Part shown: piece after piece, positions 8,898 to 16,551 of the stretch | Layout of the letters: each line of letters starts with the position of its first letter | Numbering within the stretch: position 1 is the first letter of the stretch | From: Chryseobacterium ureilyticum | GTDB lineage: Bacteria > Bacteroidota > Bacteroidia > Flavobacteriales > Weeksellaceae | Length of the DNA: 64,000 bases | NCBI RefSeq assembly: GCF_900156735.1 | Contig: NZ_FTOL01000003.1 | Location: 248,001-312,000 of the forward strand | Direction: 5' to 3' | Made by a program: the position numbers and the translations under genes | Notes under the pieces: model-generated | What the model saw: only the letters and a program-made list of their open reading frames with translations | What the model was told of the DNA's origin: nothing | The model's database searches: none

Positions 8898-9968
8898 ATG
8901 AGATTTAGAGAACTTTTACATTATACTTATATTTTTCCTGTCCTTGCGGTAGTTTACTACTTTTCAGGACTGATGGGTGGTGGTGTCATTTATGATATCA
9001 TTGCCGGAATTTTACTCATTGGGAGCGTTCTATCGGCAGTGCATCACGCTGAAGTTGTAGCCCATAAAGTAGGAGAGCCGTTCGGGACTATTATCCTCGC
9101 ACTTTGTATTACCATTATTGAAGTCGCTTTGATCATCTCACTGATGGTCGCCGGCGGAGATCAGGCGATCACGCTGGCAAGAGATACCGTTTTTGCTGCC
9201 GTCATGCTTATTCTTAATGGTATTTTAGGAATCTGTATTTTAGTAGGTGGCGTTAAATACCACGAACAATTCTTTGCGAGAACTTCTGCTACAACATATC
9301 TGGTAAGTATTGTTTCTATTTTAATACTGACCCTTGTTCTTCCTAATTTTACTTCAAGCGTTAATGGTCCTTTCTATAATGAAGCTCAGCTTATATTTGT
9401 ATCCATCGCATGTCTTGTTATTTACGGAGTTTTCCTGATGGTTCAGACGATGAGACACAGAAGCTATTTCATTGTACCTGATGAACATCCTGAAGAACAT
9501 TATATTCCTTCATTATCTAAAACTTTAATTAGTTTTGGTTTTCTGGTTGTTTGTCTTGTTATCGTCGTCCTTATGGCAAAAGGCTTGTCTGATACCATTG
9601 AAAACATGGTTCAGAGCTTAGGAGCGCCAAAATCCTTAGTCGGAGTTATTATTGCTGCGGTAGTACTTCTTCCGGAAGGTGTGGCGGCTATTCGTGCGGC
9701 AAGAGCCAACCAAATTCAATCCAGTTTAAATCTGGCTCTGGGTTCAGCATTAGCGAGTATAGGGCTAACGATTCCGGCAGTTTCTACAGTTTGTATCATG
9801 TACGATATTCCATTGGTTTTAGGATTGGATAAAAAAGATGTAATTCTGCTTTCCTTATCAGTGTTTATAGTGATGCTTTCCTTAAGCCGGGGAAAAACAA
9901 ATATCCTTTACGGAACCGTTCTTCTCGTGAATTTAGCAGCCTATATTTTTACAGTGATTGTTCCTTAA
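8898..9968 (+). CDS. chaA: Ca2+/H+ (or Na+/K+) antiporter, ChaA/CAX family
   Basis: A 356-aa inner-membrane exchanger with about ten membrane segments in two inverted halves. Each half carries the CAX alpha repeat: GEPFGTIILALCITIIEVALI (about 54-74, with Glu) and VVLLPEGVAAIRAARANQIQ followed by LALGSALASIGLTIP. Length and motifs agree with E. coli ChaA, which extrudes Ca2+, Na+ or K+ for protons. It is probably transcribed alone and is followed by a shared terminator at 10001. Confidence 0.92.
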   Translation: MRFRELLHYTYIFPVLAVVYYFSGLMGGGVIYDIIAGILLIGSVLSAVHHAEVVAHKVGEPFGTIILALCITIIEVALIISLMVAGGDQAITLARDTVFAAVMLILNGILGICILVGGVKYHEQFFARTSATTYLVSIVSILILTLVLPNFTSSVNGPFYNEAQLIFVSIACLVIYGVFLMVQTMRHRSYFIVPDEHPEEHYIPSLSKTLISFGFLVVCLVIVVLMAKGLSDTIENMVQSLGAPKSLVGVIIAAVVLLPEGVAAIRAARANQIQSSLNLALGSALASIGLTIPAVSTVCIMYDIPLVLGLDKKDVILLSLSVFIVMLSLSRGKTNILYGTVLLVNLAAYIFTVIVP

Positions 9969-10000
9969 AATCGTAAATCATATTTTTAAAAATAAAAAGA

Positions 10001-10025
10001 GTCTACAATATTTAAAATTGTAGAC
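10001..10025. terminator. Terminator between convergent genes
   Basis: GTCTACAAT (10001-10009) pairs with ATTGTAGAC (10017-10025). On the minus strand it is followed by a T-rich run, so it mainly serves the beta-trefoil-like gene; the chaA side has a weaker T run. Confidence 0.8.
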
Positions 10026-10048
10026 CCTGTATTTACTGTTTTTATCTT

Positions 10049-10462
10049 TTAGTCTTGCATATCCCATAGTTCTCCTTCTCCTTGGTAACCATTCTGTAAC
10101 CACATTTTGTCAAAAGCATGGCTAAGCGTTTTACCCTTTTCTTTGCCATAGCAATTGAAGGAAACTTTATTCGGGCTGTGTACTACCAGTTCCCACTCTT
10201 CGCCTTCTCCCTGAATACCGTTTTGTAACCATAATTTATCAAAAGCATGGCTTAAGTATAGCCCTTTTTCTTTGCTGGTACATCTTAATGCCACTCTGTT
10301 GTTTGATAATTTTTCAAGAATGAAAACTTCGCCTAATCCTCTGATGCCATTTTGAAGAAATACTTCTCCATTTCCATGACTTAAGAATTGTCCTTGTTCT
10401 TTTCCTAAGGCTTGTAATAATACTACCTGAGCTGTTTCTACGTTTTCTTTAACTAGTTCCAT
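10049..10462 (-). CDS. Three-fold internal repeat protein, beta-trefoil-like
   Basis: A 137-aa soluble protein without a signal peptide, made almost entirely of three copies of one about 44-residue unit. Each copy has KE-G-LSH followed by F/W-LQNG, then G-GE-W/F. Copies start near residues 20, 64 and 107; the second and third share SHAFDK(L/M)WLQNG. Three equal units of this length are typical of beta-trefoil folds (fascin-like, actin-crosslinking or lectin-like), so carbohydrate or protein binding is plausible but unproven. It is a single gene with its own terminator, and an AT-rich 301-bp leader lies upstream. Confidence 0.85.
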   Translation of the reverse strand: MELVKENVETAQVVLLQALGKEQGQFLSHGNGEVFLQNGIRGLGEVFILEKLSNNRVALRCTSKEKGLYLSHAFDKLWLQNGIQGEGEEWELVVHSPNKVSFNCYGKEKGKTLSHAFDKMWLQNGYQGEGELWDMQD

Positions 10463-10763
10463 GATTTCTGAGTTTTTAAAAAATTTCCTACTCTGATTGC
10501 TTTTCGGATACCGCAGTCAAAATTTGTTTAAGACGTCTGTAGTAATTTTGATGAAGTAAAGGTAGATATTAAAAAAACGAATTCAATCAGTAGAAATACT
10601 TAAAAATCAACTATTTACAAATATAACCAAATGGTGAGTTATTTTATTTCTTCTGATTATTCATGGCGTTTTGCACTTTAAAATTAAAAATGTACCTATG
10701 TTTGATGACGGAAAAATCTGATAATTTTCAGGGGAATGATAAGAAAATTAATGGAATATCTGC
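10463..10763. other. 301-bp non-coding gap
   Basis: No credible open frame on either strand. A minus-strand TATATTTG (10618-10625) fits the Bacteroidota -7 box but has no clear partner box and would give a leader of about 150 nt for the beta-trefoil-like gene. No hairpin terminator is obvious for the haemoglobin gene just upstream. Confidence 0.5.
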
Positions 10764-11144
10764 TTAAAGTCTTCTTGCCAGTTCCATTTTGAAAGCCATA
10801 AGCTTTGCTATATTTTCAGATTTGTAGATTGCCATATCTGCGTTTTCACCTACGAAATTCTCTTCGATGGTAGTTCGCCACAATTCCAGCCATCTGTCGA
10901 AATGCTTTTGTTCCATTGCCTGAATTTCATTAATAGGAAAATGTACCCCCATAGGATTTCCTTTGTAAGTCATCTGTCCAAATAAAATAGACTCCCAAAA
11001 AGAATACATCTTTGGAAGGTGCTTATCCCAGTCAACTTTTGCGACATCATTAAAAAAGAAGCTAATAGTTTCATCCTTAACGACTTTTGCGTAAAATGAA
11101 TTCACAAGGTGTTCAATGTCTTCTCTTGATTCAAGCTTTTTCAT
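10764..11144 (-). CDS. Group III truncated haemoglobin
   Basis: A 126-aa cytoplasmic haem protein. The blocks EDIEHLVNSFYAKVVKDETISFFF, KMYSFWESILFGQMTYKGNPMGVHFPI and MEQKHFDRWLELWRTTIEENF define group III (trHbP/Ctb) truncated globins; the His in KHFDRW is the expected proximal haem ligand. Related proteins bind O2 or NO, and roles in NO or peroxide handling are proposed. A TACATTTG box (11149-11156) ends only 4 bp before the ATG, so its transcript could be leaderless. Divergent from the ykgJ-like gene. Confidence 0.95.
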   Translation of the reverse strand: MKKLESREDIEHLVNSFYAKVVKDETISFFFNDVAKVDWDKHLPKMYSFWESILFGQMTYKGNPMGVHFPINEIQAMEQKHFDRWLELWRTTIEENFVGENADMAIYKSENIAKLMAFKMELARRL

Positions 11145-11148
11145 ATTT

Positions 11149-11156
11149 CAAATGTA
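11149..11156 (-). promoter_or_regulatory. -7 box of the truncated haemoglobin gene
   Basis: Minus-strand TACATTTG fits TAnnTTTG. It lies immediately before the start codon, which would put transcription start at or next to the ATG. No good -33 TTG is seen at the usual distance. Confidence 0.5.
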
Positions 11157-11216
11157 CAGCAAATTCAAAACATAAATCTATAGATTGAATTGATAAATTT
11201 CATAAAAACAATATTT

Positions 11217-11224
11217 TATCTTTG
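11217..11224 (+). promoter_or_regulatory. -7 box of the ykgJ-like gene
   Basis: Exact TATCTTTG, 21 bp before the ATG at 11246. A TTG at 11190-11192 is 24 bp upstream, at the long end of normal spacing. Confidence 0.65.
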
Positions 11225-11245
11225 TACCCGGAGATGAAATAAAGA

Positions 11246-11734
11246 ATGAATTTAGACTTTTATAAAAAACAGGCTTTACAAAAGCAGAAAGAACATAAAA
11301 AATTTCTGGACGGATTAAAGAAGAAACCGCCCAAAAATCTTGATTATATTGTACAGGAAACCCATGATGAAGTCTTTGATGAAATAGACTGTTTACAATG
11401 TGCCAATTGCTGTAAAACAACAGGTCCTCTATATACTGAAAAAGATATTGAACGTATTGCAAAGCATCTTCGTATGAAGTCTGCTGATTTTGAAGCCAAA
11501 TTCTTAAGAGTAGATGAAGACAATGATAAAGTACTTCAGAACCTACCATGTTTCTTTCTAAATAGTGATAATACCTGCTCTATATATGAAGTAAGACCAA
11601 AGGCGTGCAGAGAATATCCGCATACAGATCGTAAAAAGATTTATCAGATTAATAATTTAATGCTGAAAAATACAGTCATTTGCCCAGCTGCATTTGAATT
11701 TGTAGAGAAAATGATGAAGAATGTCGGCAAATAA
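11246..11734 (+). CDS. YkgJ-family cysteine cluster protein
   Basis: A 162-aa cytoplasmic protein. The cluster CLQCANCCKTTGP (about 50-62) with the later CFFLNSDNTCSIYEVRPKACREYP is the YkgJ/UPF0153 zinc- or iron-chelating signature. The N-terminus is a basic helix (FYKKQALQKQKEHKKFLDGLKKKPP). Its exact role is unknown; metal binding through the cysteines is inferred from the family. Transcribed from its own TATCTTTG promoter, divergent from the haemoglobin gene. Confidence 0.9.
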   Translation: MNLDFYKKQALQKQKEHKKFLDGLKKKPPKNLDYIVQETHDEVFDEIDCLQCANCCKTTGPLYTEKDIERIAKHLRMKSADFEAKFLRVDEDNDKVLQNLPCFFLNSDNTCSIYEVRPKACREYPHTDRKKIYQINNLMLKNTVICPAAFEFVEKMMKNVGK

Positions 11735-11928
11735 TCAAGGTGAATAAAGAGCCGTAATTTATTTAACAGTTGTTATATCATGATAATGATCTTTAAAACA
11801 ATTATTAAGGCTAAGAAATAGCGATTTTTTCAGGGTTTAAAATTTTCAGATACCTTTTTTCGGATTTCGGTCTTATATATAATTGCTCTTAAATAATTAT
11901 AAAGTCCGTTAAATTAGTTTGTTACAGA

Positions 11929-11936
11929 TAATTTTG
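11929..11936 (+). promoter_or_regulatory. -7 box of the 102-aa secreted protein gene
   Basis: TAATTTTG fits TAnnTTTG and lies 47 bp before the ATG. A clear -33 box is not seen. Confidence 0.45.
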
Positions 11937-11983
11937 TAAATAATGTCTCGTTTAGTTTAAACAATCATTTAAAATATTACATT

Positions 11984-12292
11984 ATGAAAAAGTTATTTTT
12001 AACTGCGGCATTTACATTAGTTGGTGTCATTGCAGTATCAGCTCAAACGGAAACACAAAAGAAACCGGCTGAGACACCAAACACTACCCAAACACAACCA
12101 AAAACAGAAGAAATGAAAACAGACTGGAATACGCCTACAACGACAACCAGTCAAAAGCCGAGTACTCCCGCAACGAATGCTCCTGTTACAGAGCCGGCAG
12201 CTGATCCATCAGTAAACCCGGGAACGACTCCTGAAGCTACAAAACCTTCTGATGCAACCAAAGAAGAAAAGAAATCTAAAAAGAAAAAGTGA
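11984..12292 (+). CDS. Small secreted Pro/Thr-rich protein with a basic tail
   Basis: A 102-aa protein with a signal peptide (residues 1-20, ending VSAQ). The mature part is Thr/Pro/Gln/Glu-rich low complexity with no hydrophobic core, probably disordered, and ends in a Lys-rich tail (KKSKKKK). No lipobox Cys. No recognised family; a periplasmic spacer role is speculative. A TAATTTTG box at 11929-11936 and a terminator at 12321 make it a single-gene unit. Confidence 0.75.
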   Translation: MKKLFLTAAFTLVGVIAVSAQTETQKKPAETPNTTQTQPKTEEMKTDWNTPTTTTSQKPSTPATNAPVTEPAADPSVNPGTTPEATKPSDATKEEKKSKKKK

Positions 12293-12320
12293 TAGTATTT
12301 TAGTAAACAACTAGTCTGAA

Positions 12321-12349
12321 TCCTGAAGTCTTGTATTTCAGGGTTTTTT
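12321..12349 (+). terminator. Terminator of the 102-aa secreted protein gene
   Basis: CCTGAA (12322-12327) pairs with TTCAGG (12337-12342), followed by G and six T residues. It overlaps the 3' end of the convergent DUF1801 gene. Confidence 0.75.
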
Positions 12350-12706
12350 CCGTTCTATTTCATCAATCCTAAATTCAACAATTTTAGTAATTAAATCAAA
12401 CGGAAGACTTTCTGTGATGGGAAACTGTACAGCCCCTTTAGAAAATTTGTATTTTCTTTCTTCGAAATCTCTTTCGAAATTCTTAATTCCTTCAGCTCCC
12501 GGATAAAATCCGATATGTTTTTGATATGCTGCAAAGTAAACTAAAGGTTTTCCTTTATACTTGAAAGCAGGCATCTGATATCCTATATACTCCTCTAAAT
12601 CTGGGGTAGCCGTATGGATTGTATTTCTCAGTTCAAGTAGTTTTTCCTGCACATTTATAGGAAATAGGAGAACATATTCATCAATATTTTTAAAGGTGTT
12701 TTTCAT
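12338..12706 (-). CDS. DUF1801 domain protein (YdhG-like)
   Basis: A 122-aa cytoplasmic protein of the DUF1801/YdhG-like family, sometimes called iron chaperones by frataxin analogy. Family features are YIGYQMPAFKYKGKPLVYFAAYQKHIGFYPG and KFSKGAVQFPITESLPFDLI. The frame is open to an upstream ATG at 12757, but that stretch is a strong terminator hairpin, so the start is the ATG at 12706 (MKNTFKNIDEY), or 12712. No TAnnTTTG box is seen between here and gdhA, so it may depend on read-through from gdhA. Confidence 0.85.
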   Translation of the reverse strand: MKNTFKNIDEYVLLFPINVQEKLLELRNTIHTATPDLEEYIGYQMPAFKYKGKPLVYFAAYQKHIGFYPGAEGIKNFERDFEERKYKFSKGAVQFPITESLPFDLITKIVEFRIDEIERKKP

Positions 12707-12711
12707 ACACA

Positions 12712-12747
12712 TAAAAATAAAAAAAGCGCTGCATATAGCAACGCTTT
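12712..12747 (-). terminator. Terminator or attenuator hairpin directly before the DUF1801 start
   Basis: On the minus strand AAAGCGTTGC (12747-12738) pairs with GCAGCGCTTT (12732-12723), a 10-bp stem with one G-U pair, followed by T7ATTTTTAT that runs into the ATG. It is the second hairpin after gdhA, so it may limit read-through into the DUF1801 gene. Confidence 0.75.
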
Positions 12748-12776
12748 CTCCTTTCACTTTTTACTTTTTTCCCATT
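12748..12776 (-). repeat. Short purine-rich period-7 repeat
   Basis: Between the two hairpins the minus strand reads as degenerate 7-mers: GGGAAAA, AAGTAAA, AAGTGAA, AGGAGAA. It resembles the longer 7-mer tract between sufA and sufB. Confidence 0.4.
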
Positions 12777-12796
12777 AACCCCGGGAACAGGCTATA

Positions 12797-12837
12797 TTAA
12801 AAAAGGTCGGGAGTTTTTCCCAACCTTTGTTTTTTTA
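12797..12837. terminator. gdhA terminator
   Basis: The stem AAAGGT-c-GGGA (12802-12812) pairs with TCCC-a-ACCTTT (12818-12828) with one mismatch and T runs on both sides. It lies 3-43 bp after the gdhA stop on the minus strand. Confidence 0.85.
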
Positions 12838-12839
12838 TG

Positions 12840-14198
12840 TTACACAACTCCTTGAGCCAACATTGCTTCTGCTACTTTTACGAAGCCGGCAATATTTGCA
12901 CCTTTTACGTAGTTTACATAACCGTCTTCGTCTTTTCCATAGTCTCTACAAGCTTTGTGGATACCGATCATGATCTCCTTTAATCTTGCGTCAACCTCTT
13001 CAGACGTCCAGTTAAGACGGATAGAGTTCTGAGTCATTTCTAATCCTGAAGTTGCAACACCTCCAGCGTTGGAAGCTTTACCAGGAGAGAATAATACTTT
13101 ATTATCTAAGAAATAGTTGATTGCATCTAATGTAGAAGGCATGTTAGCCGCTTCAGTTACACAAAGACATCCGTTTTCAACTAATTTTCTTGCATCATCT
13201 AAATCTAATTCGTTCTGAGTCGCAGAAGGGAATGCTACGTCACATTTAACCTCCCAAGGACGTTTTCCAGCGTGGAATTCAGCAGATGGATATTTTTTAG
13301 CATAGTCCTCAGCTCTGTTGTTTCCAGAAGCTCTAAGTTCTAATAAATAATCAATTTTTTCTCCGCTGATACCATCTTTATCATAGATGTATCCATCAGG
13401 ACCAGAAAGCGTTACAACTTTTGCTCCAAGCTCAGTTGCTTTTTTGATAACTCCCCAAGCTACGTTTCCGAAACCTGATACCGTTACAGTTTTACCTTGG
13501 AAATTCTCTCCAATAGTCTTAAGCATTTGCTCAGCGAAGTATACCACTCCGTATCCTGTAGCTTCAGGACGGATCAATGAACCTCCATAAGCAAGACCTT
13601 TTCCTGTAAGAACTCCTGTAAATTCGTTTCTGATTTTCTTGTATTGTCCGAATAAATATCCGATTTCTCTTGCTCCTACACCGATATCTCCTGCAGGTAC
13701 GTCTGTTTCAGGACCGATGTGCTTGCATAATTCTGTCATGAAAGCCTGGCAGAAACGCATTACTTCCATATCAGATTTTCCTTGCGGATCGAAATCTGAA
13801 CCTCCTTTACCACCACCCATTGGAAGAGTAGTCAAAGAGTTTTTAAACACTTGTTCGAAAGCTAAGAACTTAAGAACTGATAAGTTTACAGTAGGGTGGA
13901 AACGGATTCCTCCTTTGTATGGTCCAATTGCAGAGTTCATTTGAATTCTGAAACCTCTGTTAACCTGAATTTCTCCTTTATCGTCAACCCATGGAACTCT
14001 GAAAATAATAATTCTTTCAGCTTCAGCCATTCTTTCAAGCAGCTTCATTCCGTTATATTCTTTTCTCGTAGCAATGAATGGAATTACGGTTACGGCAACT
14101 TCTTTTACAGCCTGTAAGAACTCCGGTTCGTTAGGATTTTTTGCTTCAATTTTTGCAATAAACTCTTGGATTTTCTGGTCAATATTATATTGTTCCAT
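12840..14198 (-). CDS. gdhA: NADP-specific glutamate dehydrogenase
   Basis: A 452-aa enzyme of the hexameric bacterial GDH family; it reversibly aminates 2-oxoglutarate to glutamate, the main ammonium-assimilation step. Motifs: IQMNSAIGPYKGGIRFHP, the substrate loop PMGGGKGGSDFDP with the catalytic Lys, DVPAGDIGVGAREIGYL, the Rossmann GFGNVAWG, and ANMPST and GKASNAGGVATSGLEM. Length fits the about 450-aa NADP-dependent type. Monocistronic or with leaky read-through into DUF1801; it has its own TTG-N19-TAAATTTG promoter. Confidence 0.98.
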   Translation of the reverse strand: MEQYNIDQKIQEFIAKIEAKNPNEPEFLQAVKEVAVTVIPFIATRKEYNGMKLLERMAEAERIIIFRVPWVDDKGEIQVNRGFRIQMNSAIGPYKGGIRFHPTVNLSVLKFLAFEQVFKNSLTTLPMGGGKGGSDFDPQGKSDMEVMRFCQAFMTELCKHIGPETDVPAGDIGVGAREIGYLFGQYKKIRNEFTGVLTGKGLAYGGSLIRPEATGYGVVYFAEQMLKTIGENFQGKTVTVSGFGNVAWGVIKKATELGAKVVTLSGPDGYIYDKDGISGEKIDYLLELRASGNNRAEDYAKKYPSAEFHAGKRPWEVKCDVAFPSATQNELDLDDARKLVENGCLCVTEAANMPSTLDAINYFLDNKVLFSPGKASNAGGVATSGLEMTQNSIRLNWTSEEVDARLKEIMIGIHKACRDYGKDEDGYVNYVKGANIAGFVKVAEAMLAQGVV

Positions 14199-14224
14199 AT
14201 ATTAAGGTTGAATATTATTGTCAA

Positions 14225-14254
14225 CAAATTTAATTTTTTTTTCAAGATTCACAA
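14225..14254 (-). promoter_or_regulatory. gdhA promoter
   Basis: On the minus strand TTG (14254-14252), 19 bp, then TAAATTTG (14232-14225): a full Bacteroidota sigma-A promoter. The predicted start near 14218 gives a leader of about 20 nt. Confidence 0.75.
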
Positions 14255-14388
14255 CACTCTATTTTAACATTGTTAAAAATTAAATAATAATGTTTCGTAA
14301 TATTATTAAATTGATAATTTGTGAGCAAAAATTATTAAAAATGAAATGTTATTTGTGAAATAATGCAATATTAAGAAATCGTTAATTC

Positions 14389-15498
14389 TTAAATTGCTAT
14401 AAATTGCCTCCCGGAAAATGATTTTACTTTCCCTAAAAGTTCCAATTCCAAAATTATCGGTAAAATTTTATAAGTAGAAACAGCAATTTCCTGTGCAAGA
14501 TTGTCTAATGAAATCTGAGGATTGTCTTTGATAGATTGGAAAATAATATTTTGATTTTCAGTTAATTGTATTAAAGTCTCACTATAGGGAAACAGTTCTT
14601 CAATTTTTCCTGAAGGATTGTTAAATCCCAAAAGATTGATAAGATCTTTGATGGTAGAAATAGCCGTAGCTTTGTTATGGAAAATCAATTGATTACAACC
14701 TTGGCTATAAATGTCAGAGATTTTTCCAGGAAGAGCAAATACATCTCTGTTATAATCATTGGCAAAAGCTGCAGTACTTACAGATCCTCCTCCAAAAGCT
14801 GTTTCTACAACAATAGTAGAAGGGGAAATTCCGGCTACAATTCGATTTCTCTGAATGAAATTTTCCCGGTCTGGTTTTCTTGATGAATTGAATTCTGTCA
14901 ATAATGCTCCTCCTTCCTCAAGGATTTTTTCAGAAAGCTTTCTGTTTTTGGCTGGGTATAAAAATTCAAAGCCGTATGCAAGGACTGCTATGGTTGGTTT
15001 TTGTTTCTGGATTGACTGCTCATGAACCTCTTTATCTACGCCTAAGGCAAGACCACTTACAGAAGTATATTTTGAAGAGAAGCTGGTCTCAAAGAAATCT
15101 TCAATGAACTGTTTGCCGTAGACAGTCATATTTCGTGTTCCTACAATACTTACTTTTTGAAGGTTATCATCTATATTCCCTTTCTGATAAAGAATTGCTG
15201 GTGCATCTGTACATTCGTTAAGAAGGGATGGCGTTTCTCCAAGATGCCTTAATCTTATCTGAACATTATTTTTTTCACAAAATGTTAGTTCTTTTTCAGC
15301 AAAGCGCAAGTGAACATCGTTTCCTATATCAGAAACAGTTTTAAGCCCCATTCCTTCTACCTTCTTGTATTGCTTTCTCGCATGCATCCATGCTTCCTGT
15401 GCACTTCCGAATGCTTTGATAAGTTTATTGAAATTAATATCGCCAATCTGGCTACATTCACGTAAGGCGATTGCATAGAAATATTCTTCGGTGATCAT
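14389..15498 (-). CDS. dprA: DNA-processing protein DprA
   Basis: A 369-aa protein that loads RecA on incoming single-stranded DNA in natural transformation. An N-terminal HhH/SAM-like region (KVEGMGLKTVSDIG) precedes the DprA Rossmann fold: SIVGTRNMTVYG, SGLALGVDKEVHEQSI, TIAVLAYGFEFLYPAKNRKL, FIQRNRIVAGISPSTIVVETAFGGGS and DVFALPG. A winged-helix-like C-terminus follows (LAQEIAVSTYKILPIILELELLGKV). It is 34 bp downstream of the rhomboid gene and probably shares its transcript. Confidence 0.96.
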   Translation of the reverse strand: MITEEYFYAIALRECSQIGDINFNKLIKAFGSAQEAWMHARKQYKKVEGMGLKTVSDIGNDVHLRFAEKELTFCEKNNVQIRLRHLGETPSLLNECTDAPAILYQKGNIDDNLQKVSIVGTRNMTVYGKQFIEDFFETSFSSKYTSVSGLALGVDKEVHEQSIQKQKPTIAVLAYGFEFLYPAKNRKLSEKILEEGGALLTEFNSSRKPDRENFIQRNRIVAGISPSTIVVETAFGGGSVSTAAFANDYNRDVFALPGKISDIYSQGCNQLIFHNKATAISTIKDLINLLGFNNPSGKIEELFPYSETLIQLTENQNIIFQSIKDNPQISLDNLAQEIAVSTYKILPIILELELLGKVKSFSGRQFIAI

Positions 15499-15532
15499 GT
15501 GTGTTTTTTTTCAAATGTAGTGAATTAAGTTT

Positions 15533-16300
15533 TTATTTTTTCCTTAATTCATCCAAATGATTCCAAATGTCATCTCTCTTTTTATAAGGCAGTTCCAGAA
15601 AGTCTTCCGGGTGATTTTCTTTGTATTCCTGCCAAAGTTTGTCGTCTTTTTCACTGTAATAATTAGGAAATTCCCAAATGTATTTTTTCTTTTTCTCACC
15701 TACATTTTTAAAGAGAAAAGCTATAATACTCCCGACTAAAGCACCGGAAAGGTGTGCTTGCCATGAGATTTTACTTGGTTCCTGCATATTATAGAAAAGC
15801 TCTTCAGGAAGCATTCCCCAAACTAAACTACCATAATACAATACCACAAGCAGTGAAATGGTAAGCAGCTTCATATTCCATTTAAATACTCCACTAAAGA
15901 AAAGAAAGAATGCAAGAACATATACTACACCACTGGCACCAATGGTACAGGTGTACATATATTCTCCTGTCATGATGTCAATAGGAGGAAGAAGCCATAC
16001 CAAAAGTCCTGTTGCTATCCATCCGGTAAAGAAAACCTTGTTGGCGACCAATGGATAAAACTGATATAAAAGAAACATCAAAACTGCAATAGGAATTGAA
16101 TTTCCAATGATATGATCCATGTTTCCATGAAGAAGAGGAGAAGTGATTATTCCCAACAATCCTTCCGGAACAAGAGGAATAATGGCTCCGAAGCAACTTC
16201 CAAAAAAGCCATGCATTTGTAAAAAGTACCCGAACCACATCGCAGAAAGCATCAGCAATGGGTATATAACCGCTCTTTTGGAAATTACATTTTTAAACAT
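15533..16300 (-). CDS. Rhomboid family intramembrane serine protease
   Basis: A 255-aa membrane protease with six hydrophobic segments. The catalytic dyad is visible: Ser123 in GASG and His183 in AHLSGALVG; the first-loop motif LLHGNMDHIIGN (57-68) provides the oxyanion-side Asn/His. The cytosolic C-terminal tail (200-255) is charged and unusual in having many Trp, Tyr and Lys residues. Substrate unknown. First gene of a likely rhomboid-dprA unit and divergent from the DUF3078 pair. Confidence 0.93.
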   Translation of the reverse strand: MFKNVISKRAVIYPLLMLSAMWFGYFLQMHGFFGSCFGAIIPLVPEGLLGIITSPLLHGNMDHIIGNSIPIAVLMFLLYQFYPLVANKVFFTGWIATGLLVWLLPPIDIMTGEYMYTCTIGASGVVYVLAFFLFFSGVFKWNMKLLTISLLVVLYYGSLVWGMLPEELFYNMQEPSKISWQAHLSGALVGSIIAFLFKNVGEKKKKYIWEFPNYYSEKDDKLWQEYKENHPEDFLELPYKKRDDIWNHLDELRKK

Positions 16301-16494
16301 GAAGGTTTTACGTCAAATCAAAAGCCAATGATAAATTTCGGAAAATTTGTCGATGAATAGACTTCTAGTGATCTGATTTTAAGACAAAATTTGTCAATTT
16401 TAACGTTTAAGCTTTTTATTTTGGCATCAATTTTACTAAAGAACCTTATTGTTAGGGGATTAAACTTTACAAAAAAGTATTCTTTAAGGTTCAA

Positions 16495-16529
16495 TTTGCC
16501 TTTTAAAAAAAATTATATTAATATTTTTG
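16495..16529 (+). promoter_or_regulatory. Promoter of the first DUF3078 gene
   Basis: TTTG (16495-16498), 23 bp, TATTTTTG (16522-16529). The predicted leader is about 16 nt. Confidence 0.7.
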
Positions 16530-16551
16530 CATTGAAAAATTATTTAGAGTA

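Noticed and set aside
12707..12757. Longer start for the DUF1801 gene at 12757
   Set aside because: The added codons are exactly the terminator hairpin and its T run, giving an unlikely Phe/Ile-rich extension.
14370..14392. Weak TTAAGAA/TTCTTAA hairpin at the dprA stop
   Set aside because: AT-only stem without a T run; not a convincing terminator.
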